In this document: in pieces, positions 9,702 through 17,866 of the stretch
Numbering within the stretch: the stretch's first letter is position 1
Layout of the letters: each line of letters opens with the position of its first letter
DNA from: Autumnicola sp041679265
Lineage (GTDB): Bacteria > Bacteroidota > Bacteroidia > Flavobacteriales > Flavobacteriaceae
Length of the DNA: 64,000 nucleotides
Reading direction: 5' to 3'
Assembly (NCBI RefSeq): GCF_041679265.1
Contig: NZ_JBGFSM010000007.1
Location: forward strand, 186,001-250,000
Made by a program: the position numbers and the translations under genes
The notes under the pieces: model-generated
Database searches by the model: none
Seen by the model: the letters and a program-made list of their open reading frames with translations, nothing else
What the model was told of the DNA's origin: nothing

Positions 9702-10799
9702 TTATCCTCCCCCTTCGGGGGAGTTAGAGGGGGATGAGGATTTAATTAAATAAACAAAAACAGGAAAATGATCGCTGTAGCCGCCGGTATAGCCACTATA
9801 ACCATAACTGCGAAAAGGATAACCTTTGTATTGGCCGTTTGAGGTGATAAGATATTCTTTATTGAAAATTCCCGCTTTATAAAATTTAAAGCTGCTAAAA
9901 TCCTTTCCCGTTAAAGCCTGGGATAAAATTATCTGATCGAATAAATTCCAGCTGTCGCGATATGCCAGGGTTCCATGGCCTTCCTTCAGCATTTTTTCCA
10001 TTGGGTTATATAATTCCTGAAATTGTAGGTTTTCCTTCGATACCTTTGTTTGCAATACTTTTTTAAAGCTTCTATTTGTGGGATCATCGTTAAAGTCGCC
10101 CATACTTATAATTTTAGCGTAAGGATCAATCTGGTAAAGGGAATCAATAATTTGTTTATTCAGAAAAGCCGCCTTTTCCCGCCGGTAACTGCTTTTAGCC
10201 TCGCCACCACTTCTTGAAGGCCAGTGGTTCACTATAAAAGTAATTTCTTCTCCATTCAGGAGTCCGCTAACCACCAGCTGATCTCTTGTATATACCCTTT
10301 TTGAAGGATCTTGGGCTTCATAAAGCATCAGCCGTCTGGACTGGGAATTAAGCGGACTAAAAATTGCCTTTTTATAAAGGAGTCCCACATCTACTCCGCG
10401 GCTGTCTGGTGAATTATAATGAATGATGCCGTAGTCCTGTTCAGAAAGATTGGAATGGCTTACCAGGGCTTCCAGTACCTCAAGGTTTTCAATTTCACAT
10501 ATTCCAATAATTGCAGGAGAACTTCCTGTAACTTCCGCGCCTATTTCAGAAAGTACTTTGCTTATATTGGCAATTTTATCGCGGTACTTTTCCTCAGTCC
10601 AAAAATCCTTTCCGGTAGGCGTGCGGTCATCATCAAAAGTAAAGGGATCATTTTCAATATCGAATAAATTTTCCACATTATAGAATGCCACAGTTAAAAT
10701 ATCGTAGGATCTGGTTTCCTGCCCCAGCGTGATTTGAACCGGAAAGAAAATGGCGATAATCAAAATACCCAATAAATACGGGCGAATACATTTTTTCAT
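9702..10799 (-). CDS. Secreted endonuclease/exonuclease/phosphatase (EEP) family protein
   Basis: 365 residues with a signal peptide (hydrophobic stretch at about 8-24, ending near TLGQE). EEP fold motifs are in order: FYNVENLFD near 39 (metal-binding Asn), GICEIENLE near 98 (metal-binding Glu), VNHWPSRSGG near 191 (catalytic His), MGDFNDDPTNRSF near 238 (Asp/Asn pair) and YSDHFPVFVYL near the end (Asp-His pair). The full set predicts an active Mg-dependent phosphodiesterase, most like secreted nucleases or nucleotide phosphatases. The last 12 residues (SSSPSNSPEGGG) come from an intergenic hairpin repeat rather than the fold. Divergent from the TonB receptor at 10888 across 88 bp, so the two could share a control region. 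Confidence 0.88.
   Translation of the reverse strand: MKKCIRPYLLGILIIAIFFPVQITLGQETRSYDILTVAFYNVENLFDIENDPFTFDDDRTPTGKDFWTEEKYRDKIANISKVLSEIGAEVTGSSPAIIGICEIENLEVLEALVSHSNLSEQDYGIIHYNSPDSRGVDVGLLYKKAIFSPLNSQSRRLMLYEAQDPSKRVYTRDQLVVSGLLNGEEITFIVNHWPSRSGGEAKSSYRREKAAFLNKQIIDSLYQIDPYAKIISMGDFNDDPTNRSFKKVLQTKVSKENLQFQELYNPMEKMLKEGHGTLAYRDSWNLFDQIILSQALTGKDFSSFKFYKAGIFNKEYLITSNGQYKGYPFRSYGYSGYTGGYSDHFPVFVYLIKSSSPSNSPEGGG
9706..9739. repeat. G/C-rich hairpin repeat running into a gene end
   Basis: CTCCCCC (9707-9713), loop TTC, GGGGGAG (9717-9723) form a 7-bp stem, followed by AGAGGGGGATGAGGA which could pair alternatively with the left arm. From memory, near-identical C/G-rich elements are dispersed between genes in many Bacteroidota. 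It supplies the last codons of the minus-strand nuclease gene. Confidence 0.55.
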
Positions 10800-10887
10800 T
10801 TAGTAAGAAAAATAGTGCTTTTAAGTTATTGAAAGTATGAAAGTTATATGAATTAATTATTTATATTCGTCTGCTTTTTATGCATGA

Positions 10888-13713
10888 ATGGGAAAAAAAT
10901 TAATTCTGATTCTGCTGCTTAATTGGTTTCCCTACATTTCAACTTCGCAGTCGGCTTCCATAGAAGGTAGTGTGGCAGATAGCTACACACTGGAAGCAAT
11001 CACTTCGGTTAAAATTTTAATTGAAGGCACCTTTCTGGAAACAGAAACTGATGCCGCAGGCCAGTTTATGTTTACTTCTGAAGAAATTCCGGAAGGAAAC
11101 CAGGTTTTAGTTTTAACAAAATCGGGCTATGAGATACAGCGGATTCCCATTGTGATTGAAAACAGTAGTAAGGACTTTGGTCTTATTTTACTCACTCCCA
11201 ATTTTTCTGAAGAGCAGAGGCAAATGAATACCATAAACCTTTCCGATAGCGAACTTAATGAAGAGGAGGGAAGCTACGATAATCTCTCCGGACTCCTTCA
11301 GGCCTCCAGAGACGTTTTTTTAAATGCAGCGGCCTTTGACTTCAGTGCCACCTTTTTCCGGCCAAGGGGTTTTGATAGTGAGCAGGGGAAATTGCTCATT
11401 AATGGTATAGAAATGAATAAAATTTTTAATGGCAGGCCGCAGTGGAGCAACTGGGGCGGGCTCAACGATGTGCAGCGTTCCCAGATTTTTTCTATGGGAA
11501 CTTCTCCTTCTGAAGTGAGCTTTGGAGGCCTGGCCGGCACCACGAATATCATCATGCGGGCATCTGAATTTGGAGCTGGAGGACGTATTTCTTACGCAGC
11601 ATCAAACCGCAGTTATACCGGCAGGGTCATGGCCACCTATAATTCCGGCGAACAGCCCCACAGCTGGTGGTACTCTGTTTCAGTCGCAAAAAGGTTTGCT
11701 GAAGAAGGATATGTAGACGGGACGGTTTATGATGCCAATTCCTTTTTCCTGGCAGTGGAAAAAAAGCTGAATTCAAGGCATTCCATCAACTTCACCGGTT
11801 TTTACACTCCTAACATTCGCGGAAAATCTTCAGCAAATACTGAAGAGGTTTTTGAGCTGAAAGACCGCCGTTACAATTCCTTCTGGGGCTATCAGGATGG
11901 GGAGATCCGCAATTCCAGGATCAGGGAAATTAAAGAGCCGGTTTTTATGCTGAACCATTTCTGGCAACTTTCAGATAAAGTTCAGCTCAATAATAATCTT
12001 TCGTATCAGTTTGGTAGCGTTGGTAATTCGCGGATAGATTTTGGGGGGACAAATCTGTCGGTTTTCAATGGACAGGAAAGTTATATCGGGGGCGGTGCAA
12101 ATCCAGATCCTGCATATTATCAAAAGCTCCCCAGCTATTTCCTGCGTTTTAATGATAATACCAATTATGAATCGGCGTATCGGGCGCAGCAGGAATTCAC
12201 TGAAAATGGCCAAATAGACTGGCCTGCTGTGTATGCGGCAAATATTAGTTCTGCTGAAGCCGGAGGAAATGCAATTTATGTTATTGCTGAAGACCGCAAT
12301 GATGATCGCTCTGTTACCGCCAATTCCATACTTACAGCAAGACTTAAAGAAAATATTGAACTGAATGCAAAAGCTAGTTATACTTCTTTAAAAAGTGAAA
12401 ATTATGCTGCGGTTAAAGACCTTTTAGGCGGAACGGGATATCTGGATATCGATTTTTTCGCGGAAGGAACTGCGGAAATTACTGAAGCCGATGCCGCTCA
12501 AAGCGACCTTCAGAACAGGAATAATATTGTTGGCGAAGGAGACAGGTTTAAATACAATTACGAACTGGAGGCGAAAATAGCCGAAGCTTTCACTCAAATT
12601 CAGTTTAAATTCAATAGGATTGATTTTTATTTTGCGGGTAATCTTTCAAATACCACTTATCAGCGAATCGGGATTTTTCAAAATGGAACCTATCCTGAAA
12701 ATTCTTTAGGAAAAAGTGAGCTCCTCAATTTTACCAATTTTGGTGCGAAAGCTGGTGGAACTTATAAATTCTCTGGAAAACATCTTATTACTTTAAATGC
12801 CGCTTATTACACCAAAGCTCCAAACCTGCGCAATTCTTTTTCTAATTCACGGCAAAATAATGAAGTGCTTGAAGGCCTGGAAAGCGAAACGCTGCAATTT
12901 GGCGATTTAAGTTATCGCTTCCGATCTCCCAAACTTAATCTCCGGCTTACCGGCTATTATGCTGAAATTCTTGACGCCACCGAAATCTCTTTTTATTATG
13001 CCGACGGACTTTCCGGATTAGGCCGAACCGGCACAACAGCTTTTGTACAGGAAGTTTTAACTGACATTGATAAGCAACATTTTGGATTAGAATTTGGCGC
13101 TGAAAGTCAGCTCACTTCCACCATCAAATTAAAGGCAGCGGCGGCAATCGGGCAGTATATTTATACCAATAATCCGCATCTTTACCTCACTTCCAGCAAT
13201 TTTGAAAGTGCGGTGGATTACGGCCGGTCGTATTTAAAAAATTATCACATAGCCGGCGGCCCGCAACGTGCGGCGCAAATTGGATTTGAGTATCGTGATC
13301 CCGATTATTGGTGGTTTGGAGCCACGGTAAATTTCTTTTCTCATGGCTTTGCCGATGTGAGTCCGCTAAGCAGAACGGCAAATTTCAGAACAGATGTAGA
13401 CGGGCTGCCGATTTTAAGTTATGATGAACAGCTGGCGCGGGAGATGCTAAGGCAGGAACAATTTCAAGATTATATTCTCGTGAACACGATAGGCGGTAAG
13501 TCCTGGAGGATTAAGGAATACTACCTGGGTTTCTTCTGCAGCCTGAATAATATTTTTGATGTCTTGTACAAAACAGGGGGCTTTGAACAATCCCGCAATG
13601 CTAATTTTTTAAGCCTGAAGGAAGATTATGAAAGAGATCAGCCGCTTTTTGGCTCCCGCTACTGGTATGGTAACGGCAGCACGTATTATGTAAATTTTTA
13701 TGTAAGATTTTGA
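10888..13713 (+). CDS. TonB-dependent receptor, second of the locus
   Basis: 941 residues. Signal peptide up to about STSQS; a carboxypeptidase-regulatory-like domain (IEGSVADSYTLEAITSVKI, near 24-100); plug at about 120-230 with FFRPRGFDSEQGKLLINGIE, QWSNWGGLNDVQR and GGLAGTTNIIMR; barrel ending YVNFYVRF. The N-G-x-x-x-N...WSNW-GL plug block is shared with the receptor at 2992, which suggests paralogous uptake systems. The substrate is unknown. The neighbours are a secreted EEP enzyme upstream (divergent) and, after a repeat array, a DUF5689 lipoprotein downstream. In my recollection receptors of this type often sit next to DUF5689 and nuclease genes, which is why I read the block as one functional locus. 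Confidence 0.9.
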   Translation: MGKKLILILLLNWFPYISTSQSASIEGSVADSYTLEAITSVKILIEGTFLETETDAAGQFMFTSEEIPEGNQVLVLTKSGYEIQRIPIVIENSSKDFGLILLTPNFSEEQRQMNTINLSDSELNEEEGSYDNLSGLLQASRDVFLNAAAFDFSATFFRPRGFDSEQGKLLINGIEMNKIFNGRPQWSNWGGLNDVQRSQIFSMGTSPSEVSFGGLAGTTNIIMRASEFGAGGRISYAASNRSYTGRVMATYNSGEQPHSWWYSVSVAKRFAEEGYVDGTVYDANSFFLAVEKKLNSRHSINFTGFYTPNIRGKSSANTEEVFELKDRRYNSFWGYQDGEIRNSRIREIKEPVFMLNHFWQLSDKVQLNNNLSYQFGSVGNSRIDFGGTNLSVFNGQESYIGGGANPDPAYYQKLPSYFLRFNDNTNYESAYRAQQEFTENGQIDWPAVYAANISSAEAGGNAIYVIAEDRNDDRSVTANSILTARLKENIELNAKASYTSLKSENYAAVKDLLGGTGYLDIDFFAEGTAEITEADAAQSDLQNRNNIVGEGDRFKYNYELEAKIAEAFTQIQFKFNRIDFYFAGNLSNTTYQRIGIFQNGTYPENSLGKSELLNFTNFGAKAGGTYKFSGKHLITLNAAYYTKAPNLRNSFSNSRQNNEVLEGLESETLQFGDLSYRFRSPKLNLRLTGYYAEILDATEISFYYADGLSGLGRTGTTAFVQEVLTDIDKQHFGLEFGAESQLTSTIKLKAAAAIGQYIYTNNPHLYLTSSNFESAVDYGRSYLKNYHIAGGPQRAAQIGFEYRDPDYWWFGATVNFFSHGFADVSPLSRTANFRTDVDGLPILSYDEQLAREMLRQEQFQDYILVNTIGGKSWRIKEYYLGFFCSLNNIFDVLYKTGGFEQSRNANFLSLKEDYERDQPLFGSRYWYGNGSTYYVNFYVRF

Positions 13714-13714
13714 A

Positions 13715-14362
13715 AGTCCTGCGAGGGATTTAGAACCTCGTAGGTAAGAAACAAGTAGAATAGATGCTAATACAGGTTAATTCGCAGAAGTACCTACAAG
13801 GTCCAAAAGACCTTGCAGGAAAGGCTGATGGTTTCAGAACAAACTTCTCCTGCGAGGTTTCCAAAACCTCGTAGGTATATTAGGAATCATGAAGCTGACT
13901 GAAGCTTGAAATAGGAATTTTAGAAGAGATGGCGATTTATAGAGAAAAGAAATTATATCAGAAGAAACTGAAATCAAAAAAGAACGAGCTCAGGTTCTAA
14001 ATACCTATGTGGTCCAAAAGACCTTGCAGGAAAGGCTGATGTTTTCGGGACAAATTTCTCCTACGAGGTTTTCCAAAACCTCGTAGGTTTATTAGGAAGC
14101 ATAAATTGACTAAAGAATGAAATATGGAATTTTAGAAGAGATGGCGATTTATAGCGAAAAGAGATTATATCAGAAGAAACTGTGGCCTCAGGTTTTAAGA
14201 TACCTACAAGGTCCAAAGACCTTGCAGGAAAGGCTGATGGTTTTAGAACAAACTTCTCCTGCGAGGTTTCCAAAACCTCGTAGGTATGAAACAGGTAGAA
14301 CAGATGCTAATTTTTACAGGTTAGTTTGCAGAAGGACCAATGGTCCTAAAGACCTTACAGGA
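13715..14362. repeat. Composite array of hairpin repeats (about 650 bp)
   Basis: Two palindromic elements alternate. Type A, CCTRCGAGG...CCTCGTAGG, occurs at 13718-13744, 13849-13875, 14060-14087 (a perfect 13-bp stem) and 14258-14284. Type B, CCTACAAGGTC...GACCTTGCAGG, occurs at 13793-13819, about 14003-14030 (left arm degenerate), 14203-14228 and a decayed copy near 14335-14362. The main unit repeats at 211 and then 198 bp. Spacers are also repeated: a block with AGAAGAGATGGCGATTTATA at about 13922 and 14133, and a block with AGATGCTAAT at 13761 and 14300. Open frames here (e.g. 14117-14389) have no family features and are by-products. It fills the whole gap between the receptor and DUF5689 genes. 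Confidence 0.85.
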
Positions 14363-14401
14363 AAGATCGGGGAATTTGAATGTGATTAAAAATCATGAAA
14401 T

Positions 14402-15895
14402 ATGAGAGATTATAAGTTAATGTTGGACAATTATATATTTGAAATTTGGAAAAACTCCCGGTTAAAAACCCTTAAGACTGGTTATGTCTTTTTAGGAAGA
14501 GGAAGGAAATTTTACCTGAAGTCTGTTCCTGGATTGATAATGCTCATTCTTCTAAATTCCTGCGTTCAAACCGATGATTTCGACCTGCCGGAGATTCAGG
14601 AAAGTGAAATTACAGTAGATGGAAATCTAACCGGCATTACAGCGGTCAAGGGAAATTTTAATGCTGAAACTGGTGAAATTTACACTTTCCGGGATACCGA
14701 TACTTATTTTGAAGCTTATGTGGTGTCTAGTGATGAAGGTGGGAATTTTTATAAAGAGCTTGTACTTCAGGACAAACCGGAAAACCCAACCGCGGGAATT
14801 GTAATTTTGGTAGATGACAATTCCCTGCACGATACTTTCAACTTTGGAAGAAAGGTTTTTGTGAAGTTAGACGGACTAAGCTTATGGTACAACAACGGGG
14901 TGCTTCAGCTTGGGATTCAGAATAGGGGAGATGTGGTGGCCATTCCCAATTCTTTAATTGATGAGCATCTCATACGCTCTGAAATAACCGCGGAAATAGT
15001 TCCACTAAAATTAAAAATTACCGACTTCAGCGAAAATTATAAAAACCTTTACGTGCAGGTAGATCATGTACAATTTAACCGAAACCTGGTAAGGGACGAG
15101 CATATTTTTTCTTTTGCTTCAGAAAATATAGATGAATATGATGGAACCCGGCAGCTGGAAAGCTGCGAATCGGGTTCTACGACTACCTTAAGTACAAGCA
15201 GTTTTGCGGACTTCAAATCTTTATTGCTTCCGCAGGAATCCGGAAGTGTAAAGGCCGTTCTAAGCAGGGATTTTTATGACGATTTTTACGTGTTGGTGCT
15301 GAATTCTCCGGAAGGTTTAGATTTTTCAGGAGAAAGATGTGATCCTGAATTTTTTAAATGTGCAGGGAATATTGCTGAAGGGCCGGAGGTAATATTTAGT
15401 GAAGATTTTACCGAAGTTACCACGTTAACCGCATTGGCCAGTCGCGGGTGGCGCAATGTGAATGTTAGTGGCGGCAGTGAAAAATTTAAGCCGGGCACCA
15501 GGAATGGGAATCGTTATTTTAGGATTTCAGCATACAACACTACCGAAAATCTTCTGGAAGCCTGGTTGGTAACTCCGGGAATTGAGCTTGATTCAACAAG
15601 GGGCGAAGTGTTTTCTGCAGATGTAATGGCTTCTTTTGATAATGCCACGATTTTGAATATGTATGTTACTACCAATTTTACCGGTAACCCGCTTACAACA
15701 GATTGGCAGCTTCTGGAGGCGAATATCCCGGTAGGGCCTTCCAGCCAGAATGCCATTGCCTACACCAATACAAAAATTGATATTTCCTGTCTTGAAGGTA
15801 CTGTTCATTTTGGGTTTCATTATCTTGGAGGAATTCCCGATAAAACCACCACTTATGATGTGGATAATTTGAGGGTGACGGGTTTTTCTAATTAA
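14402..15895 (+). CDS. DUF5689 / choice-of-anchor J lipoprotein
   Basis: 497 residues as given. A lipoprotein-like segment (GLIMLILLNSC) appears only at about residue 45-55, so the true start is uncertain: no ATG, GTG or TTG sits at the usual 15-20 residues before the Cys, and the ATG at 14402 gives an unusually long, partly basic N-region that itself begins just after the repeat array. The middle part matches DUF5689 (SEITVDGNLTGITAVKG; nucleic-acid-binding-like OB pattern in the known family). The C-terminal 170 residues are a choice-of-anchor J domain (VIFSEDFTEVTTL, GWRNVNVSGG, EAWLVTPGIEL, TTYDVDNLRVTGF), a jelly-roll surface module. Probably a partner of the receptor at 10888. The N-terminus may have been altered by the repeats. 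Confidence 0.8.
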   Translation: MRDYKLMLDNYIFEIWKNSRLKTLKTGYVFLGRGRKFYLKSVPGLIMLILLNSCVQTDDFDLPEIQESEITVDGNLTGITAVKGNFNAETGEIYTFRDTDTYFEAYVVSSDEGGNFYKELVLQDKPENPTAGIVILVDDNSLHDTFNFGRKVFVKLDGLSLWYNNGVLQLGIQNRGDVVAIPNSLIDEHLIRSEITAEIVPLKLKITDFSENYKNLYVQVDHVQFNRNLVRDEHIFSFASENIDEYDGTRQLESCESGSTTTLSTSSFADFKSLLLPQESGSVKAVLSRDFYDDFYVLVLNSPEGLDFSGERCDPEFFKCAGNIAEGPEVIFSEDFTEVTTLTALASRGWRNVNVSGGSEKFKPGTRNGNRYFRISAYNTTENLLEAWLVTPGIELDSTRGEVFSADVMASFDNATILNMYVTTNFTGNPLTTDWQLLEANIPVGPSSQNAIAYTNTKIDISCLEGTVHFGFHYLGGIPDKTTTYDVDNLRVTGFSN

Positions 15896-16007
15896 ATCAG
15901 GAGCTTTCTATCCCAAAATTAACTTTTAGAGATAAATTTTTAAAATAATCCCTTTGGGTAGAGAAAATTGAGAAGAAAATATTTACTACTTTTAGAAAAT
16001 ATATTAA

Positions 16008-16232
16008 ATGGAAACAATTCGAATTGACATATTGGATCCAAAAACTAAAAAATTATTGAAAGATTTAGCTGATAGGGACCTGATCAAAATCAGGAAAGAA
16101 AATACAACTGATTTTGGAGATCTTCTTAAAAAAATACGATCTAATTCAGCAGACAAATTAGGCCTGGAAGAAATTACCAAAGAAGTAGAAAGCGTGAGGG
16201 ATTCACGTTATAAAGATGAAAAGAGCCTTTAA
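16008..16232 (+). CDS. Antitoxin-like small protein without adjacent toxin
   Basis: 74 residues, mostly charged and helical, beginning METIRIDILDPKTKKLLKDL. This opening resembles small antitoxin-type proteins that usually precede a PIN-domain (VapC-like) toxin gene. Here no such toxin follows: 15 bp after the stop the next gene ends on the opposite strand, and upstream lies the DUF5689 gene. A weak promoter-like site (TTG at 15968, TACTTTTA at 15987, spacer 16) precedes it. Either the toxin has been lost, or the protein has another regulatory role. The assignment rests on the N-terminal pattern only. Confidence 0.6.
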   Translation: METIRIDILDPKTKKLLKDLADRDLIKIRKENTTDFGDLLKKIRSNSADKLGLEEITKEVESVRDSRYKDEKSL

Positions 16233-16247
16233 GATAATCCATTAAAA

Positions 16248-17507
16248 TTATTCCCTTACCACCCCTATTTCATAAACTTTATGAAGATTATCTTCTTGAT
16301 AGTTAAGACTTTCTTTTAAATGCTGGATAATAGCCGATTTTAAAGCCTCATCAGAAATAACCGTGTCTTTGGGTAAAACAGTGGCCTGGAAATTCACCGT
16401 AGGCTCCCCGTTAATGGTCGTGTTGGTAAAAACCACATTTTTGTTAATAATTCTTATATAATCCAGCTCTTTAAGACGCTTGTCCAGCGCTTCGGTAAGT
16501 TCGGTATTCATGCTTGCCTTCCGCAGGAATGGCGGCTGACTAAATTGCCAGAACATCATGACAATAATTCCAGTAAATGCTATTGCACTGGTGATGAGCA
16601 TCATTTTCCTGCTTCCTTTTAAAAAGCGAATTCCGTGGGGAGTTACTTTTCCGTAGAAATAAAATACGAGAGTCGCGGCCAGATGAATCCCGAAAAGCTG
16701 CAATATGATCTTAAAGGCACTGCTGGTAACAATTCCCCAGTCCATTAAATACAATCCCACACCTACCAGTCCCACCGGCGGCGCAAGAGAAGCGGCCACC
16801 AGAATACCCACGGCAGCGCCAGAGACGAGGCTATCTCTCTCCGACTGGCATATATTTATTCCCCCGGCAAACCCGGAAATAAGCGGCAGGAGCAAAGATA
16901 CTTTTGACACATGGCTCACCTCTATCATTAGTGGTGTGAGGGTTTCAAGAGGAAAAATTACGGTAAGCAAAAAACTGGTAAGGGCTCCTGTGCCAATGGC
17001 CAAACCATATCGGAAAAGACTGGATTTTAAAAGAGGCATTTTGCCTGCTGCAGTGGCCAGGGCCGCATTCATGGCCGGCCCGGCAAAAGGTGCTACCAGC
17101 ATCGCTGCAATCAATAAGTAAGTAGTAGTGGTGTAAAGGCCAATCCATACAATGATTCCCGCTGCAAAAGAATAGCCTATAAGGCCAAAAATTGAGCCCA
17201 CACTCTGTATCCCACCCAAATAAATTTCCATGGAACTTTTGGGTTTTACATCGGCTACCTGCTCCGGTGCTTCAGATGCGGGAGGATAAAGCGTAATGAC
17301 ACCGCGCGGGATTAAACTTATTTCTGGTTCTTCAAAAGCGTCCAGCTTCTGTAAAAATTCGTCCACCTTGTTGTTGGGTAGGTAAATAAGAAAAACATCT
17401 TCTTTTTCTGAAGAAAGGTTGATGGTATTTTTACCCTTAAATTCTGAAACGGCATCTAAAACCTTTTCTTTATGCCCTTTCGGAATTTTAATTGTAAGCT
17501 GGCGCAT
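16248..17507 (-). CDS. DUF389 family membrane protein
   Basis: 419 residues. A soluble N-terminal domain of about 110 residues (MRQLTIKIPKGHKEKVLDAV...) resembles a ferredoxin-like fold. It is followed by the DUF389 membrane core with about six helices: IGYSFAAGIIVWIGLYTTTTY, LLIAAMLVAPFAGPAMNAAL (the conserved small-residue/Pro block), GLAIGTGALTSFLLTVIF, ASLAPPVGLVGVGLYL and a last helix near 300-320. A periplasmic-type C-terminal domain of about 100 residues follows, a part that shorter DUF389 proteins lack. The function of the family is not established. The start ATG is at 17507, with a 359-bp gap upstream. It converges with the antitoxin-like gene. Confidence 0.88.
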   Translation of the reverse strand: MRQLTIKIPKGHKEKVLDAVSEFKGKNTINLSSEKEDVFLIYLPNNKVDEFLQKLDAFEEPEISLIPRGVITLYPPASEAPEQVADVKPKSSMEIYLGGIQSVGSIFGLIGYSFAAGIIVWIGLYTTTTYLLIAAMLVAPFAGPAMNAALATAAGKMPLLKSSLFRYGLAIGTGALTSFLLTVIFPLETLTPLMIEVSHVSKVSLLLPLISGFAGGINICQSERDSLVSGAAVGILVAASLAPPVGLVGVGLYLMDWGIVTSSAFKIILQLFGIHLAATLVFYFYGKVTPHGIRFLKGSRKMMLITSAIAFTGIIVMMFWQFSQPPFLRKASMNTELTEALDKRLKELDYIRIINKNVVFTNTTINGEPTVNFQATVLPKDTVISDEALKSAIIQHLKESLNYQEDNLHKVYEIGVVRE

Positions 17508-17866
17508 ATTTTTCCGGATTAACTAAAAATCTTCTTTAAGATAGAAAATGCGGAAAAGATGGGCAGCCCGATTAAGGGAATTTTAGGGTTTAAATCATTT
17601 CTGTCCTAATAAATTTCAAAATGATTTTCAGTACAAATCTTCTTGTGAACTTTTTCTTTTTTGCATCGCCCAAAAAAGAACCAAAAAGATCCAGCCTTAT
17701 TAAGGCTTGTCTAAATTTTTTGTTCAGCACCTAAATTTTAGAAACTCGCCACTGTAATTCATAAAAAAAGAAAAGGGTCAGGCTCAAACAACCTAAAATT
17801 TTACAGTCTTTCACTTCAAATTTTTCGATAAACTTTTGGTAGGCCGGAGAAAATTTTAAAAACTGT
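17508..17866. other. Gene-free gap of 359 bp with possible relic repeat
   Basis: No coding frame is supported. At 17651-17690 there is a purine/pyrimidine mirror-like stretch around GCATCGCCCAAAAAAGAACC that resembles, from memory, a dispersed Bacteroidota repeat, and at 17693-17707 a perfect short palindrome AGCCTTATTAAGGCT. No convincing promoter for the DUF389 gene was found. Confidence 0.4.

Noticed and set aside
13715..14362. CRISPR array
   Set aside because: The units are about 200 bp, contain two different palindromes and repeated spacers; there are no short unique spacers and no cas genes.
14117..14389. A 90-residue protein gene within the repeat array
   Set aside because: The frame crosses two hairpins and repeated spacers, has no family pattern, and is explained fully by the repeats.
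2992..15895. Classical SusC/SusD polysaccharide utilisation locus
   Set aside because: No SusD-type lipoprotein, glycoside hydrolase or polysaccharide lyase is present; the enzymes are nucleases/phosphodiesterases.
16233..16247. A toxin gene partner for the antitoxin-like protein
   Set aside because: Only 15 bp remain before the convergent DUF389 gene, and no PIN-type frame is visible on either strand nearby.
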